Below are positions 1-11,084 of a stretch of 64,000 nucleotides of DNA, piece by piece. The notes under the pieces were generated by a model that ran no database searches, was not told where the DNA came from, and worked only from the letters and a program-made list of their open reading frames with translations. Position numbers and translations under genes: made by a program. Within the stretch, counting starts at the first letter, position 1; the number at the start of each line of letters is the position of its first letter. The stretch is from contig NC_066267.1 of the NCBI RefSeq assembly GCF_905404315.1, positions 9,810,501 through 9,874,500 on the forward strand, given 5' to 3'. Origin of the DNA: Leptidea sinapis (Eukaryota; Arthropoda; Insecta; Lepidoptera; Pieridae).

Positions 1-33
1 TTAGACATAGACTTATTTAGAATTATATGATAA

Positions 34-805
34 ATTACACTTGACTGAAGTTAGTCATCTTAATTCAGTCATTAAAGAATTAAGAGAAGTATAATCGCTT
101 TCAGCAACCTTGCTTGCAGAAGTAAGGATGGTTTCTGATTGACTGAATCATTTAGAAGCTTATTAGAAACGCATTTAGGAAAGTGTAGTCGCATTTAGAT
201 ACTGATTTCAGTCGCTAGAGGCTCTTTGTGGAGGACGTATCTAAATTTTATGTTCCCGAATAAATAGTAATAGCCTATAAAATTTCAGAGATAGTTTTTG
301 TCGGCAGGGCTTGGGATATTAAAGAAATGCAATTTAAATCTTGATATGAATTTCCTGTTGCAAGAAATCGTAGTGTTACGACCAATATTTCTTTTGCACT
401 AATACTGCCCCGTAGGAGTAGTAATACCTAGTAGAGATAGTATCTTGCGTTTGAATAAACGGTGTCACAAGATTTAATTATATTATGTCAAACGATCTCG
501 AATCCATTCGTAGATTTTTTCTGAAGTCTGCTGGTTCTAAAACATCTATTCTCTATGTAATGTTTGCTAACTTTCACCCATGATTTTCATTTTCTTTTTT
601 TAATTTAGCCAACGGCAAGAGCTAGGCAGTAGACATATTTTTGGTGCCTGGAGCCATCCTTGTACCTATACGACACGTCTGAATTCGCCGCGCTTTAAGT
701 TGTAGACTAATTTAGTAACTAAATTCAGTACAGCGTGATCAGAAGCCTCAAATGTGTTTCTAAATTTGTTTCTGAATTTAGATGACTAAATTCAGTCTAG
801 TGCAA
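34..805. mobile_element. Candidate TIR-bounded element of about 770 bp
   Basis: The left end (34-68, ACACTTGACTGAAGTTAGTC and on) is the imperfect inverted repeat of the right end (772-805, whose reverse complement begins CACTAGACTGAATTTAGTC). Inside, ATTTAG and TTCAG words recur. No transposase ORF is visible and no clear target duplication was found, so this could also be a chance sub-terminal similarity. Confidence 0.4.
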
Positions 806-1006
806 TAACCGCATAAGTAAAAAAATACATTAACATTTTATGTTGGTACCAAATTAAAGATAAAATTACCACATTGTGTACTTATAGTAGTATGTAGGTC
901 TAACTACATAAATGCTATTTACAATTTGAAAATTGAAAATAATTTAAAGATATCCCAGACTAAAAATAAAGCCTTTATACAAGGGTAGGTAGAAATTACC
1001 GACACA

Positions 1007-1205
1007 AGTTTAAGTACACGTACTACAAAGCTGTGGAATAAGCTTCCTTGTGCGGTGTTTCCGGGACGATACGACATGGGTTCCTTAAAGGCCTGCAACG
1101 CTCCTGTGATTCCTCTGGTGTTACAAGAGCTTGTGGGTGGCGGTGATCACTTTACATCAGGTGACCCGTACGCTCGTTGGTCCTCCTTTTTCCATTAAAA
1201 AAATA
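1007..1205 (+). pseudogene. LINE-A 3' end remnant
   Basis: It starts with TACTACAAAGCTGTGGAATA, continues through the reading FPGRYDMGS (frames broken), then the 3' UTR block GGCGGTGATCACTT and an A-rich tail. It matches the last part of the LINE-A copies at 5.3 and 13.6 kb. It is 5'-truncated and lacks the NGWQ segment, so it is an old copy. Confidence 0.75.
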
Positions 1206-1481
1206 TATATTTACCACGATCCCGTGCCTTTTGTCTCCCACTAGAATCAAATCTATCATCTCTCTCTCTCGTTGAGGTTTGTCTCTCATGTCTGAGGATT
1301 GTGTTCAGCATTATGGTTGTATCTGCAGTGGAAATTTTTGTAATTTGTCTCTACCGGTTTCTGTCAAGCCCGTCTCTTACAAACGTGAAGAATTTGTATG
1401 ACGAGTCGTTAATTTTTTCGGTCCAGCTGTTTCAAAAACGACCGCGTGAAAGGGCTTCGGTATTTCTAACCATAATTAGAT

Positions 1482-1996
1482 TAAAAGGCATAAAAGGCAT
1501 TTATTTTCTCAAACTCTACTAGATACTACTACCGCTTTGGAAACAAATGGCGCTCTGAGTGAGAAGAAGCGGCGCAAGAAACTCTCCCAGCAATCTTTTT
1601 TTATGCGCTCTTTTCAATAAAAATATACAATATTGTACAGTCGCTATAAAATAATCACAATCTAGTCCCAGGCTGTCCGATCATTTAGATATTCAGCAGT
1701 GGAGTAATAGGATTTACGACAGAGCCATTTTTTTTATAAAACATTTAAATTTATTTATAGACAATGCCTGAACAGTGGCTGGGACTTTATTCTAGAAGTG
1801 TATACATTTACCCTTAAAGCTATTATGTATCTTATTTTCCAATCTTTCTTCGTTTTTTGTAGTGTGTGCCCAAAATACTGAATACTAATTCCTCTTTTCT
1901 TCCAGATGTCGTTTACTCGGGACATAGCTTCTTTTGCCAACCTGATTCTCCTTTTTAAGCCTCTCATACATGCCCTCTTATTTTGCAACTCCAATT
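1482..1996 (-). pseudogene. Non-LTR element (LINE-G) 3' end, minus strand
   Basis: The left edge, AAAAGGCATAAAAGGCAT, is the reverse complement of a tail ending in repeated ATGCCTTTT. Further in, the minus strand encodes LKRRIRLAKEAMSRVNDIWKK, which resembles the thumb/C-terminal region seen in insect RTE-like reverse transcriptases. The same 3' UTR recurs at 20487, 21945, 27782 and 62700. The ORF is truncated and shifts quickly into non-coding sequence. Confidence 0.6.
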
Positions 1997-2034
1997 AAAA
2001 TGTATGAAAAGGGAATTTACATATAAGTACAAAA

Positions 2035-2330
2035 ATGTTTATTGAAAATAGGTTTTAAAATCACAAATTGAATGTCAAAAACTACCACCAACCAATCCGT
2101 GGTATTACTAAGATAATTAACGTTATAGTGCTCTTTACCCCACAAAGTTTTGGTTTAACAATAATCCTTTTTGTACATTTTATAGAATCCAAACCAATCC
2201 GAGTAGTAGGCATGACAAGTTTATGTTTAAGACCAAACGGTCTTGGTGTGTCTTAATATTATGATTATAAAAGTTTCTAGCAAATTCGCTCATGTGCCTA
2301 CAGGAAGAGTAAGTCTCATTACAATTATAA
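2035..2330 (-). pseudogene. LINE-B 3' end, degraded
   Basis: It contains the LINE-B 3' UTR words ATGTCAAAAACTACCACC and (on the minus strand) fragments of the TTRLxRVSKSFVGR and NTRNKHK coding block, with internal deletions. Orientation is minus, with the 3' end at the left. Confidence 0.6.
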
Positions 2331-2444
2331 CAATGCCAAATACAGCTTGTATATATTATTCTATTAAGGAGTTCAGGTGCCCATGTTCCTACTTCATCAT
2401 CAGATTACTTCCATGACACAACTTTATTCGCTATAAATTTGGTT

Positions 2445-2743
2445 GTTTTTTTTTATGAAAATGAGGGACGAGACGAGCAGGACGTTCAGCTGATTGTAAT
2501 TGTTACGGCCTGACCATTTCAATGACGTACAACTCAGGATTCTTGAAAAATCCAAAAATTCTGAGCGGCACTACAATTGCGCTCGTCACCTTGAAACATA
2601 AGATGTTAAGTCTCATTTGCCCAGTAGCTACGGTGCCCTTTAGACCGAAACACTGTAATGCTTACACATTACTGCTTCACGGCAGAAATAGGCACCGTTG
2701 TGGTACCCATAATCTAGCCGGCATCCTGTGAAAGCTACTGGTA
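2445..2743 (-). repeat. SINE-like 300-bp repeat S1, copy a
   Basis: The minus-strand element starts CCAGTAGC.. and ends in an A-run (plus-strand T-run at 2445). The family carries CTTTGCACAGGATGCCGGCT near one end and CCTGCTCGTCTCGTCCC next to an A-rich 3' tail. I recognise the repeat as one of eleven in this window, but not its published name. The A-tail suggests LINE-driven retroposition. Confidence 0.8.
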
Positions 2744-2881
2744 TATAAAAATGTTGATAAAAATCTGGGAGTATATTCTTTCAGATGAAAATAATATATT
2801 TCAAATCGGTTTTGAAACAGCGCGGAGATATTGAACCAATAAATAAAAAATTACAGTTATAGTAACGTATAGCATGTATTT

Positions 2882-3197
2882 ACCAGTGGGAGGCTCCTTT
2901 GCACAGGATGCCGGCTAGGTTATGGGTAGCACAACGGCGCCTATTTCTGCCGTGAAGCAGTAATATGTAAGCATTACTGTGTTTCGGTCTGAAGGGCGCC
3001 GTAGTTAGTGAAATAACTGGGCAAATGCCACTTAACATCCTATGTCTCAAGGTGACGAGCGCAGCTGTAGTGTCGCATGGAAATTTTGGGGGTTTTCAAG
3101 AATCCTGAGCGGCACTGCATTGTAATGGGCAGGGCGTATCAATCACCATCAGCTGAACCTCGTGCCCGTCTCATCCCCTATTTTTATAAAAAAAAAT
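2882..3197 (+). repeat. SINE-like repeat S1, copy b (full length)
   Basis: It runs from CCAGTGGGAGGCTCCTTTGC to an A10 tail. It lies in inverted orientation only 138 bases from copy a, so transcripts across 2445-3197 could fold into a long hairpin. Confidence 0.85.
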
Positions 3198-3639
3198 AGT
3201 AATGGGCATGATGATTGGTTTTGATAAAAATGTTCCGTAATGTTTGGAAGTGCCGACTATTTAAGTAATAATATCCAATTTTTGCAAATAATAAAAAGCA
3301 TTGTAAAATAAATTTCATTTCTATACGAAATATACAAATTCTCACTGAAACGTGTTTTATCGCCTCTCGTCATGTCGTCACTTCTAGGATTGGTAACAGT
3401 AATCAAAAGATGAAATAAGAACAATGTTTAAACGGTATTTATGAAGAATTAAAGCCAATTACAATATATCAGCGGATAGACGAACTGGCAGCCCGGTAAT
3501 GCGGAACCAATTTTGACGTGCCAATGTTAGTGGTCAGCTTGTTCAATATTCAAAATACTAAACAACAAATTTCAAGCGAGGCTGACTGTTTACGACTTTT
3601 CAATCAAACATACAAATTTAATTCGTGTCAAAATTTATG
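3198..3639. other. No feature recognised
   Basis: AT-rich sequence between an S1 copy and the tRNA-like foldback. No ORF or repeat match within the window was found. Confidence 0.5.
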
Positions 3640-3795
3640 GACGATGCGGGACTTGGAACTCGCGCCTCTCGGTTTTCGTCTGAGCGCTCTTACCGACTGA
3701 GCCAACCGTCCAAGTGACGCATCGACCGAAAATCTTAGTCTTGAGCGCTCGGACGGAACCCGCGAGGCGTGATTGTGAGTCCCGTATCGTTCATA
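3640..3795. repeat. Foldback element with two inverted tRNA-like modules (S3)
   Basis: On the minus strand 3643-3725 reads as a tRNA-like head: GGTTGGCTCAGTCGGTAAGA (A-box-like), then GAGTTCCAAGTCCCGC (B-box-like). A second, partial module (GCTCGGACGGAACCCGCGAG then AGTCCCGTATCG) follows on the plus strand. The outer edges, aatttatggacgatgcggga and its partner cccgtatcgttcataaatt, are complementary. It shares ends with the copies at 20.7 and 30.9 kb. It is not a functional tRNA: no acceptor stem is formed. Confidence 0.65.
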
Positions 3796-4019
3796 AATTT
3801 TGGTACAGATTAAATTTGTACATTTAATAACAGACGTGAGGGCTATCTCCTAAAAAAATTACAAATTTTCATTGAAAATCGGTTATAGGAACTATAGATT
3901 CGATTTTTCGATTAACTTTTCTATGTTGCTGAATCTTTTATCTGCTGAATCGTTCATCCCTGTCGCATGCTTTCTTTGTCTATTCGCTAGTATATGTACA
4001 TTTTATATCTATTATGGTG

Positions 4020-4470
4020 ATCATTTATTATTGAAGTGGAACTTCTTTAGAATTGTTGTAATTTGAAACTCGATGAAACGAAAAAGCGAGACTATAGAGA
4101 GACCCAAACAGGTAATATGGGTTTCAGCCGGCAAGAGAATGAGATAGGAAGCATTAAAGAGTATTTTGGTACCAGGCGATCATAAGTAGAAGAAGAGATT
4201 GTCTAATGTAAGACGCGAGTATATTACCCTTATTACTAAGTATTACACATAGACACCAGGAGAACATAAATATGGTAGCGGTGATAGTAATGTCTTTCAT
4301 AGCGCTTGAAATCATATGTCATCCTAACAACTTGTAGGTACCAGGAGTTCATATGCAGTTTAGAGGTTCATGCACAAAGCAGATCTTAAAATTATTATAC
4401 AAGTGCTGACCATTTTGAAAGTTTCACATTACCACGTGTGAATTGCAGACATGTTTTTGTATGTACTTAT
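4020..4470. repeat. 450-bp dispersed duplication, copy 1
   Basis: It is very similar in order and sequence to 37285-37930, sharing TTGAAACTCGATGAAACG, TTTTGGTACCAGGCGATCAT, ATGGTAGCGGTGATAGTAAT and ACCACGTGTGAATTGCA. No long ORF, TIR or tail is evident, so the class of element is unknown. Confidence 0.65.
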
Positions 4471-4756
4471 TATCATAATGCCTTTATTCGTTCAAATGGC
4501 TCCACTATCGTATATCTGTGGTGTAAATCCTATATAGGAATACGAGGAGTTTACGTGAAGATATGTGTGTACGTAGGCGTTTATTGAAGTCCCAACTTGG
4601 AATTCATCCAACGACACAGATAACGTACTATAAGGAAAATAAATGTAATGCAATGTGAATATTACTTATTCCTGTTCAATGTTAAATTCTTTCTCTTATA
4701 GAAACTATATGCACAAAGGTTGTCTGCAGAACCCTAAAAATATATTTTTATTGATA

Positions 4757-5095
4757 ACTACCTGAGCCGACAGACGTTGTTCTGTATATAATAAATAAAA
4801 TAATGTTTTTATATGAATTTTTCAATAATATATCATAACATCAAAAATTACTTCGTAAAATATGCACCCCGCTGTCGTAATGAAATTGTTTCACAGCAGA
4901 ACTGTCAAACCGTGCGTCAATAAATTCTCTCATAGATATTATGTATGGACACACCAAAGGAAAAACAAATTTGTTGTTTTTATTACATTTAGCAGCATTT
5001 TCCTATTTATTCATTTCCAAAATTAGCCAAATCGGTCCAGCCGTTCTCGAGTTTTAGCGAGACTAACGAACAGCAATTCATTTTTATATGTATAG
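4757..5095 (-). mobile_element. Non-autonomous Helitron, minus
   Basis: The minus strand begins TCTATACATATAAAAATGAA at 5095 and ends in ACAACGTCTGTCGGCTCAGG close to TAGT, the degraded counterpart of the GGGTCAGCTAGT terminus. It shares the core GAGAACGGCTGGACCGATTT with copies at 7.1 and 56.8 kb. Confidence 0.75.
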
Positions 5096-5339
5096 ATTTT
5101 AGATTCTTATAATTGTTTGATTTCAACTTCGTGTCATGGATGTTTATATATTTATTATTATTGCATGTTTTTATTATTTTGTAATTTTCTGTTTACTTTA
5201 ATTCAAATTGTGGATACTATTGTGTTGATTCTATTTTTAAAATCATAGTATATGACGTCATAGTATACTTTACAGCCCGTTTATGCTTGATCAATTTTAA
5301 TTTCTCAATGTGTGCGTGACTTCAAGCCGGCCTACATTC

Positions 5340-5885
5340 TAGCGCTCTATAAAGGTCCGGCCACATATGGAGTATTGCTGTCATCTCTGGTCTGCCGCAC
5401 CCCAGTATCAGTTCGAACTATTTGACTGCCTGCAACGCAGAGCTGCTCGAATTGTCGAGGATCCAGTTGCCTGTGAACGGCTCGTCGCTTCATTGTGTGT
5501 CTTCTATTGTATCTATCACAGGAAGTGTTCCAAAAAGCTGTTTGATCTGATTCCTGCCGCCAAATTCCACCTTCGCAAGCCACGCCACAATTTAGAATAT
5601 CATCCACACCATATGGATTTGTGGCGATCCTCTACAGTGCGGTTTTCAATGAACTTTCTTACACGTACAACTAAGCTGTGGAATGATCTTCCTTGTGCAG
5701 TGTTTCCGTGACGATACGACATTTGTGACTTCAAAAAAGCGCCTACCTTGGCCCGACAACGCCTTACCTACCGACAACGCTCCTTTGATTCCACTCGTGT
5801 TCTAAGATAATGTGGGCGGTGGTGATCACTTAACACCAGGTGACCCGTACGTTAATTTTTCCTCCCCTTCCATTTTTATGGAATA
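5340..5885 (+). pseudogene. LINE-A C-terminal reverse-transcriptase ORF remnant
   Basis: The plus-strand frame from about 5352 reads VRPHMEYCCHLWSAAPQYQF, then QRRAARIVEDP, LCVFYCIYHRKCSKKLF, HMDLWRSSTVRFS and TKLWNDLPCAVFP before TGA (5709-5711). This is the C-terminal region of a jockey/CR1-type non-LTR polyprotein. The frame continues after the stop with RYDICDFKKA. The GTGATCACTTAACACCAGGT 3' UTR block follows. It is 5'-truncated and has at least one internal deletion near VACERL. Confidence 0.85.
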
Positions 5886-6029
5886 AAAGTTAAGTATTAA
5901 TACGAAAACCAGAAATACATTGATAAATAGTGGGCGAGGAGGGACTAAGTACACCGTTGTCAAAGCTAACAGTTCTACCAATTGCGGTAATTATTTTAAG
6001 AATGTTTATAAGTAATTTGATAAATTAAA

Positions 6030-6460
6030 ATATTTTTATTCAAAATAGGATATGACGTCACTTATTGTAAGTCAAAAACTACCACCCATTCCAAAAAGAA
6101 TGCCTAAACCTTAGAGGGCGCAACAAACTCAGCGGTTTTGTTTTTCATAAAAAAATATGTTTACAAAGCATTATTGTACAATTAAACTTATTATTTAATA
6201 GCCTGAGGGCGGTCAAACCATTTCCAATCTGTGAAATCATTAAGAAAGTCATTTATGCCATAGTAACCTTTACCAGACAAACGTTTTTTAACAATTCTTT
6301 TGAATATCGTAATACTTTTGTTTTGAACAATTACTGGGATCTTGTTGTAAAAGCTAATACATCGCCCCACAAAAGACTTACTAACTCGACTTAGCTGAGT
6401 AGTACGCATAACAACTTTTTGTTTGTTCCTCGTGTTAACATTATATAGGTATCCAGTTTA
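6030..6460 (-). pseudogene. LINE-B 3' end with C-terminal ORF
   Basis: The minus strand from 6409 reads MRTTQLSRVSKSFVGRCISF, YNKIPVIVQNK, FKRIVKKRLSGKGYYGIND and FLNDFTDWKW, the C-terminus of a CR1/jockey-like non-LTR protein. The 3' UTR follows to the left, ending in TTTTTATTCAAAATAGG. It is 5'-truncated, as is typical of target-primed insertion. Confidence 0.85.
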
Positions 6461-7098
6461 ACTAAATGTCATTATAAAGTTCTCAATTGGTGACGAAGGT
6501 TGTGGTCAGTATGTAGTATGTTTACCCTATCCAACTACAAATGTTCATGTACGTGCAACAGAGGCACATCGAATTCTCATAACAGTGGAACTAACAATGA
6601 CCGAGTAGAGCAAGTTGTTGGCAACAGTCCAGACCTTATTAAACAACAACTTGTAGTTGACGAATTAATTCCGAATGCACAGTGCAATACTGTCTCAAAG
6701 GTTTATTGGAATTTGATACTTACTACTGCGATATAAGGTGGGTATACTTATTATGTTTCTATGAATGCTTTGAGTAGTTACGAACTACTTATTGGGTGTG
6801 ACGTTCTTTAAAGTTACAATACACAAATTTATACAACTGCGGCATAAGTGGATGGCACAACAGATCATGGATTAGTAGAAGTGCGACTTTCCTTTAAATT
6901 ATTACAATTCTTTTCACACTTTAAAGTTTTTTGATTTGATAAATACCATATTAAATCATGTAGGTAACTCAAATATGACTATTTAATTTCCCTACATGAT
7001 ATAATACATAATATAATAATGTCTAAATATCATAAATTTCGTTATCTTTTAACCATAGTATAAAGGCGCCATGTTTTCTATAATAATTTAATCTAATA
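6461..7098. other. Unassigned stretch
   Basis: A plus-strand ORF at 6500-6736 (CSCTCNRGTSNSHNSGTNND region) has mixed composition but no family likeness and ends without a splice context. The remainder is AT-rich. Nothing else was recognised. Confidence 0.4.
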
Positions 7099-7481
7099 CT
7101 AGCTGACCCGACAGACGTTGTTCTGTAGGTATAAATAAAATAATGTTTTTATATGAATTTGTCAATAATATATCATAACATCAAAAATTACTTCGTAAAA
7201 TATGCATGCAACCTGCTGTCGTAATGAAATTGTTTCACAGCAGAACTGTCAAACCGTGCGTCAATAAATTCTCTCATACCAATTATGTATGGACACATCA
7301 AAGGAAAAACAAATTTGTTGTTTTTATTTAATTTAGCAGCATTTTCCTATTTATTCATTTTCCTATTAAACATTCTCTGGACTCCCACAAATAATTCAAG
7401 ACCAAAATTAGCCAAATCGGTCCAGCCGTTCTCGAGTTTTAGCCAGACTAACGAACAGCAATTCATTTTTATATATATAGA
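7099..7481 (-). mobile_element. Non-autonomous Helitron, minus, near-complete
   Basis: Minus-strand 5' end TCTATATATATAAAAATGAA at 7481; 3' end CTGTCGGGTCAGCTAG at 7099-7110, followed by T as usual for Helitrons. It is about 383 bp with no coding capacity. Confidence 0.85.
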
Positions 7482-8396
7482 TATAAAATTCTCGTGTCGC
7501 GGTGTTTGTAGTATAACTCCTCCGAAACGGCTTGAACGTTTCTCATGAAATTTCGTGTGCATATTGGGTAGGTCTGAGAATCGAACAACATCTATTTTTC
7601 ATCCCCCTAAATGTTAAGCGTAGTCCACCCCTAATTTTTTTGACATTTATTTTCATTTTTATTTTGTTATCAAATATTATTTATTCAGCATTAAAAAATA
7701 CGTACAACTTCAAATTTTCACCCGTCTACCATCACCACCTATTTTTTTATCGCGATTTTAATTTTATTCTATTCCATCTACAGATACGCAATAGAATTGC
7801 AAGATGGCAATCGAAAGTGCTGTATGTTTGTTCGAAAAAATTTGAGCGAATTCAGTTAAACAGGAAAACATTTCTCTTTTCCCATCCAGAGATCCCACCA
7901 AACAACAAATACCTTGATGTAGAACTACATTATTTCAGAGAAACTGTTTGTGTACGTGCATAAAAATCTATAATCACATCCCAAAAATAATAAGAGAGGT
8001 ATCGTCAAATAGGAATTTCTCATCTAAATTGAAAATATACCTTAGTAAAAACTGCTTATATTCTTTAGATGAATATTTTCAACTAAATCTTGACTCTATA
8101 CTATATAATACTGCTACTAATCTTTTGTTAAATTTATATTATTGTTACTAATGATTTAGAAATGTATTTTATAAAATTTGCTAACTGGAATATTGTAACA
8201 TCAATCTAACATGTTTATGCAAATAAAAACTTTGACTTAATGTAATGATTATTGTAGTACGATAAATTTATGTTCGATATATTTGGTAGGTCTGAGAATC
8301 GATTGTCATCTATTTTTTATACCCCAAAAATTTTAATTATTGAATTTTTTTTTATTACTTTATATGGCAATATAACGTTTGCTGGATCGGCTAGTA
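7482..8396 (+). mobile_element. Second Helitron type, plus, split by a LINE fragment
   Basis: It abuts the previous Helitron head to head. Internal words CTCCTCCGAAACGGCTTGAA and AACAACATCTATTTTTCATC recur at 60.3 kb, and the 3' end reads CAACGTTTGCTGGATCGGCTAGT. The region 7815-8241 is absent from the related copy at 56768-57199 and holds a LINE ORF, so it is an insertion. Confidence 0.8.
7815..8241 (+). pseudogene. LINE 3' end nested in a Helitron
   Basis: Two plus-strand frames read VCSKKFERIQLNRKTFLFSH and then IYNHIPKIIREVSSNRNFSS, KLKIYLSKNCLYSLDEYF, separated by a frameshift near 7950. This matches the C-terminal YNxLP..FKxxLKxxL..AFYSLDEF pattern of jockey-like LINE proteins. The tail is AATAAAAACTTTGACTTAATG. 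Confidence 0.75.
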
Positions 8397-8892
8397 ATAA
8401 ATATAATTGTAATACCCACTGGTAGACCTAAAGCCACCAAAACAATAATAATCTTTAAATGCCTTGTCTGTACAGTAAATATATCACAGTTAAATATACT
8501 TAAATACACTACTATTTACTCGTTGTTTACTTGCACAACTTTAAGCCAATCATAATAAAATACCTCATGACTTATTGAAGCACTCAAAAAAATATAGCTT
8601 TAAATTTATTAGTAAAAGGAAGGTTATCAATGAAAGAATCATCCATCCACCCCAAGTAGTATACGTTGACGACCTTCACGCATGGACCAGCCACCGCTCC
8701 CTCAACCAAATATAATGTTGAAGACAACAAGAATACATTGTTCTTATGGTAGTCTTATTAATTGTTGAAATAATAAAAAATTCTTTATCTGTATTCAACT
8801 ATTATTCTTTACAATAGAACATTTTGAATAAAAAAATGTTGGTCCATGAATGGTGAAAAAGAAGAGGGAACAATTAATACACAGATATAATA
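8397..8892. other. No feature recognised
   Basis: A short G+C-rich patch at 8645-8705 stands out in otherwise AT-rich DNA, but it has no open frame beyond a few codons. Confidence 0.4.
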
Positions 8893-9292
8893 ACAACAAT
8901 AATATTGACACACTTTTACACAAATTATCTTGCCCCAAACTAGGCATAGCCTGTACTATGGTTACAAGACAACGATATATTTAATACAATATACTTACTT
9001 AAACAAACATATTATATACATAATATAAACATCCACGACTCGGAAACAAACACCCATATCCATCATACAAATACTTGCTACTGGGATTCGAATCCGGACA
9101 TCTAGCTCAGTAGACAAACCCCCTTATTCATAATGGTCCGCTAACTTAAAACAGCCGTTAAGAAGTGTTTTTTTCTCATTCTGACTTAGGTCAATAGAAG
9201 AAGACAGAGTGAGAATTAGCAATGCTTTAAGTTTGCAGACTATTATTAGTAAGGGGGCAACTCACTAACCACTGGGCTTATATGGGTCGTCA
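8893..9292 (-). repeat. tRNA-headed SINE (S2), minus, split by a MITE
   Basis: The left part holds the tail (TATTGACACACTTTTACACA, then TTGCCCCAAACTAGGCATAG). The right part holds the tRNA-like head, with B-box complement GGGATTCGAATCC at 9083 and A-box complement CTAACCACTGGGC near 9277. The head is broken at 9118-9257 by an inserted 140-bp inverted-repeat element. Confidence 0.85.
9118..9257. mobile_element. 140-bp MITE M1, inserted in a SINE
   Basis: Ends are ACCCCCTTATTCATAATGGT and, inverted, CCCCCTTACTAATAATAGTC. It is flanked by a 3-bp direct repeat CAA that reconstitutes the SINE. A homologous copy with its interior inverted lies at 51676-51815. No coding capacity. Confidence 0.75.
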
Positions 9293-9835
9293 AAATTATA
9301 ACGGATTTGAGTAGCGTTTTAAAGTAAATTGTGCGGTTTGATGTCGGTTAAAAACAAATATTAAAATTCAGTCACATGATTGATTAATTTGCCGAAGTAA
9401 CTCATGTATTACTAAAATAAAAGTATATGTCAAGATAATTTCGTGAAATTGCGCGATAATTTTAATGTTTGTGCTGTAAAATTAGTTCACAATTTTCGTA
9501 AAAATAATTATTATCTAGGTTCTATCGCGAACCGCCCATTCGCTTTGCCATAATTGTCAATGTACACGAATGAAAATCGATGTCCAAGTTGGAATTAAAG
9601 GGAATTGATTTTGTGAAGTTTTTGTATTTTAAAATCATTGTTTTCACGAGCTCATGTATGTTATTTTAGTATTTTATACTCTCTCTTATAAGTGGTAATT
9701 TAATTGAATATTTAAACATACTATTAGATAAGTATTAATAAAAAACAATAAAAAACCTATGCATTCTACTTATCCCTTGCTACATTTTAAAGCAACGTAA
9801 CTGAGAAGTAAAAAGAAAGGCTTTCATCTATAGTC
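9293..9835. other. No feature recognised
   Basis: AT-rich DNA without ORFs or matches to other parts of the window. Confidence 0.4.
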
Positions 9836-10100
9836 AGAGCCCGTATCCTCATATACTTCGGACATATCACGCGACGTGGAGAGCATGCCATAGAGAGACT
9901 TGTTGTTCAGGGAAGGGTCAACGGCAGTAGGTCAAGAGGACGCTCCCCTATGCGCTGGACAGACCAGATCAAAGCCCTAACCAATACTCCCCTCAACACA
10001 TGTGCCAGAGAAGCAACAGCCAGGGATAACTGGCGTAGAATCGTTCGTCGTTCGACGTGACCACGACTGCTCTGTCAAGAGTAATCCGACGAAGAAGAAG
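9836..10100 (+). pseudogene. RTE-type LINE 3' end
   Basis: An open frame from 9836 to TGA at 10058-10060 reads RARILIYFGHITRRGEHAIE, RLVVQGRVNGSRSRGRSP, MRWTDQIKAL and ARDNWRRIVRRST. This is the highly conserved C-terminus of insect RTE-clade endonuclease-reverse transcriptases. A short tail ending in a GAAGAA run follows. The 75-codon frame is intact, so this is a fairly young 5'-truncated insertion. Confidence 0.9.
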
Positions 10101-11084
10101 AACTGAGAAGTTAAACATACATTTTCTATAAAACATTATTTATTTATAGAACATTTATAATGCGCCCTATTTGGGCAAACTTTCAAAAGTAGTAAGAACC
10201 TTTCCAAACAAAAAAATATCAAATCGATAAACAACGGAGGTATGAGGTTACAAACATACAAAATAACATGCAGTCGAATTGTATACCTTCTCTTTTAAGT
10301 CGGTTGGCAACGTGAATGTATGTTTAAGAAACAGAAGCGAAAACTTCAAGGGGAAAAACTTCATCTATAGGGGATAACTACCAAATTAGCCCTTACCGAG
10401 GGACCGAATTGAACTTACCTAAACGAGCGTAACATATCCAAGCGTGACGGCTCAGTGTCATTAAATATCCTCTAAATAAAGTCTTGGCGTGCCTCAAGAA
10501 ATTTTGCCAAGTGCCGAAGAAAGAAACACAAAATCTCCCTTGAACTAATGTTGTCTGTACTGTATCTCGTAGTAAATTGTTTGTAGTATCGATTCTTGGC
10601 TATAAATCATGTATACAAAAACCACATCATGCATGCAACAACAACTTGAATCGACAAATGCTTCATGTTATTTATAAATTTAACCGTCTAAAATCTTACT
10701 TAAACGTTCATAAAGACATTTCAATTATTTTTTATGACCATCCCTAATTTATTACAATGTTTTCCGGTGTCCGGTCATATTACGCAAAACAAAATATCAA
10801 AATGATTTAAAATATAAGCTGTCTTTCAAACCATTCTATTCATCATTTAAACTGACGGCATTTAAGCAAAATAGGGCTATTTAGAGGACAATTGAGGATT
10901 TATGCGTTGCAATTACTCCCAAGGTTTTTCCGAGGGCGCAGTATAAATAATCGTAGGCTGTTATCTGCACCGTTTTACGGGATTGCTTTCACTCGAACGT
11001 GTTTGAATTCGATTCCTTTATTTATGTGATATTTTAGTTTTGCATTTGAAATTCAGTTACATAGGCACATAAGTAAGCATATTT
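10101..11084. other. No gene recognised
   Basis: About 1 kb, unique within the window. No ORF over 60 codons and no obvious repeat structure. Confidence 0.4.

Noticed and set aside
6500..6736. 78-codon plus ORF with a Cys-rich start
   Set aside because: No conserved spacing of the Cys residues, no splice sites or homology that I recognise; mentioned only in the spacer entry.
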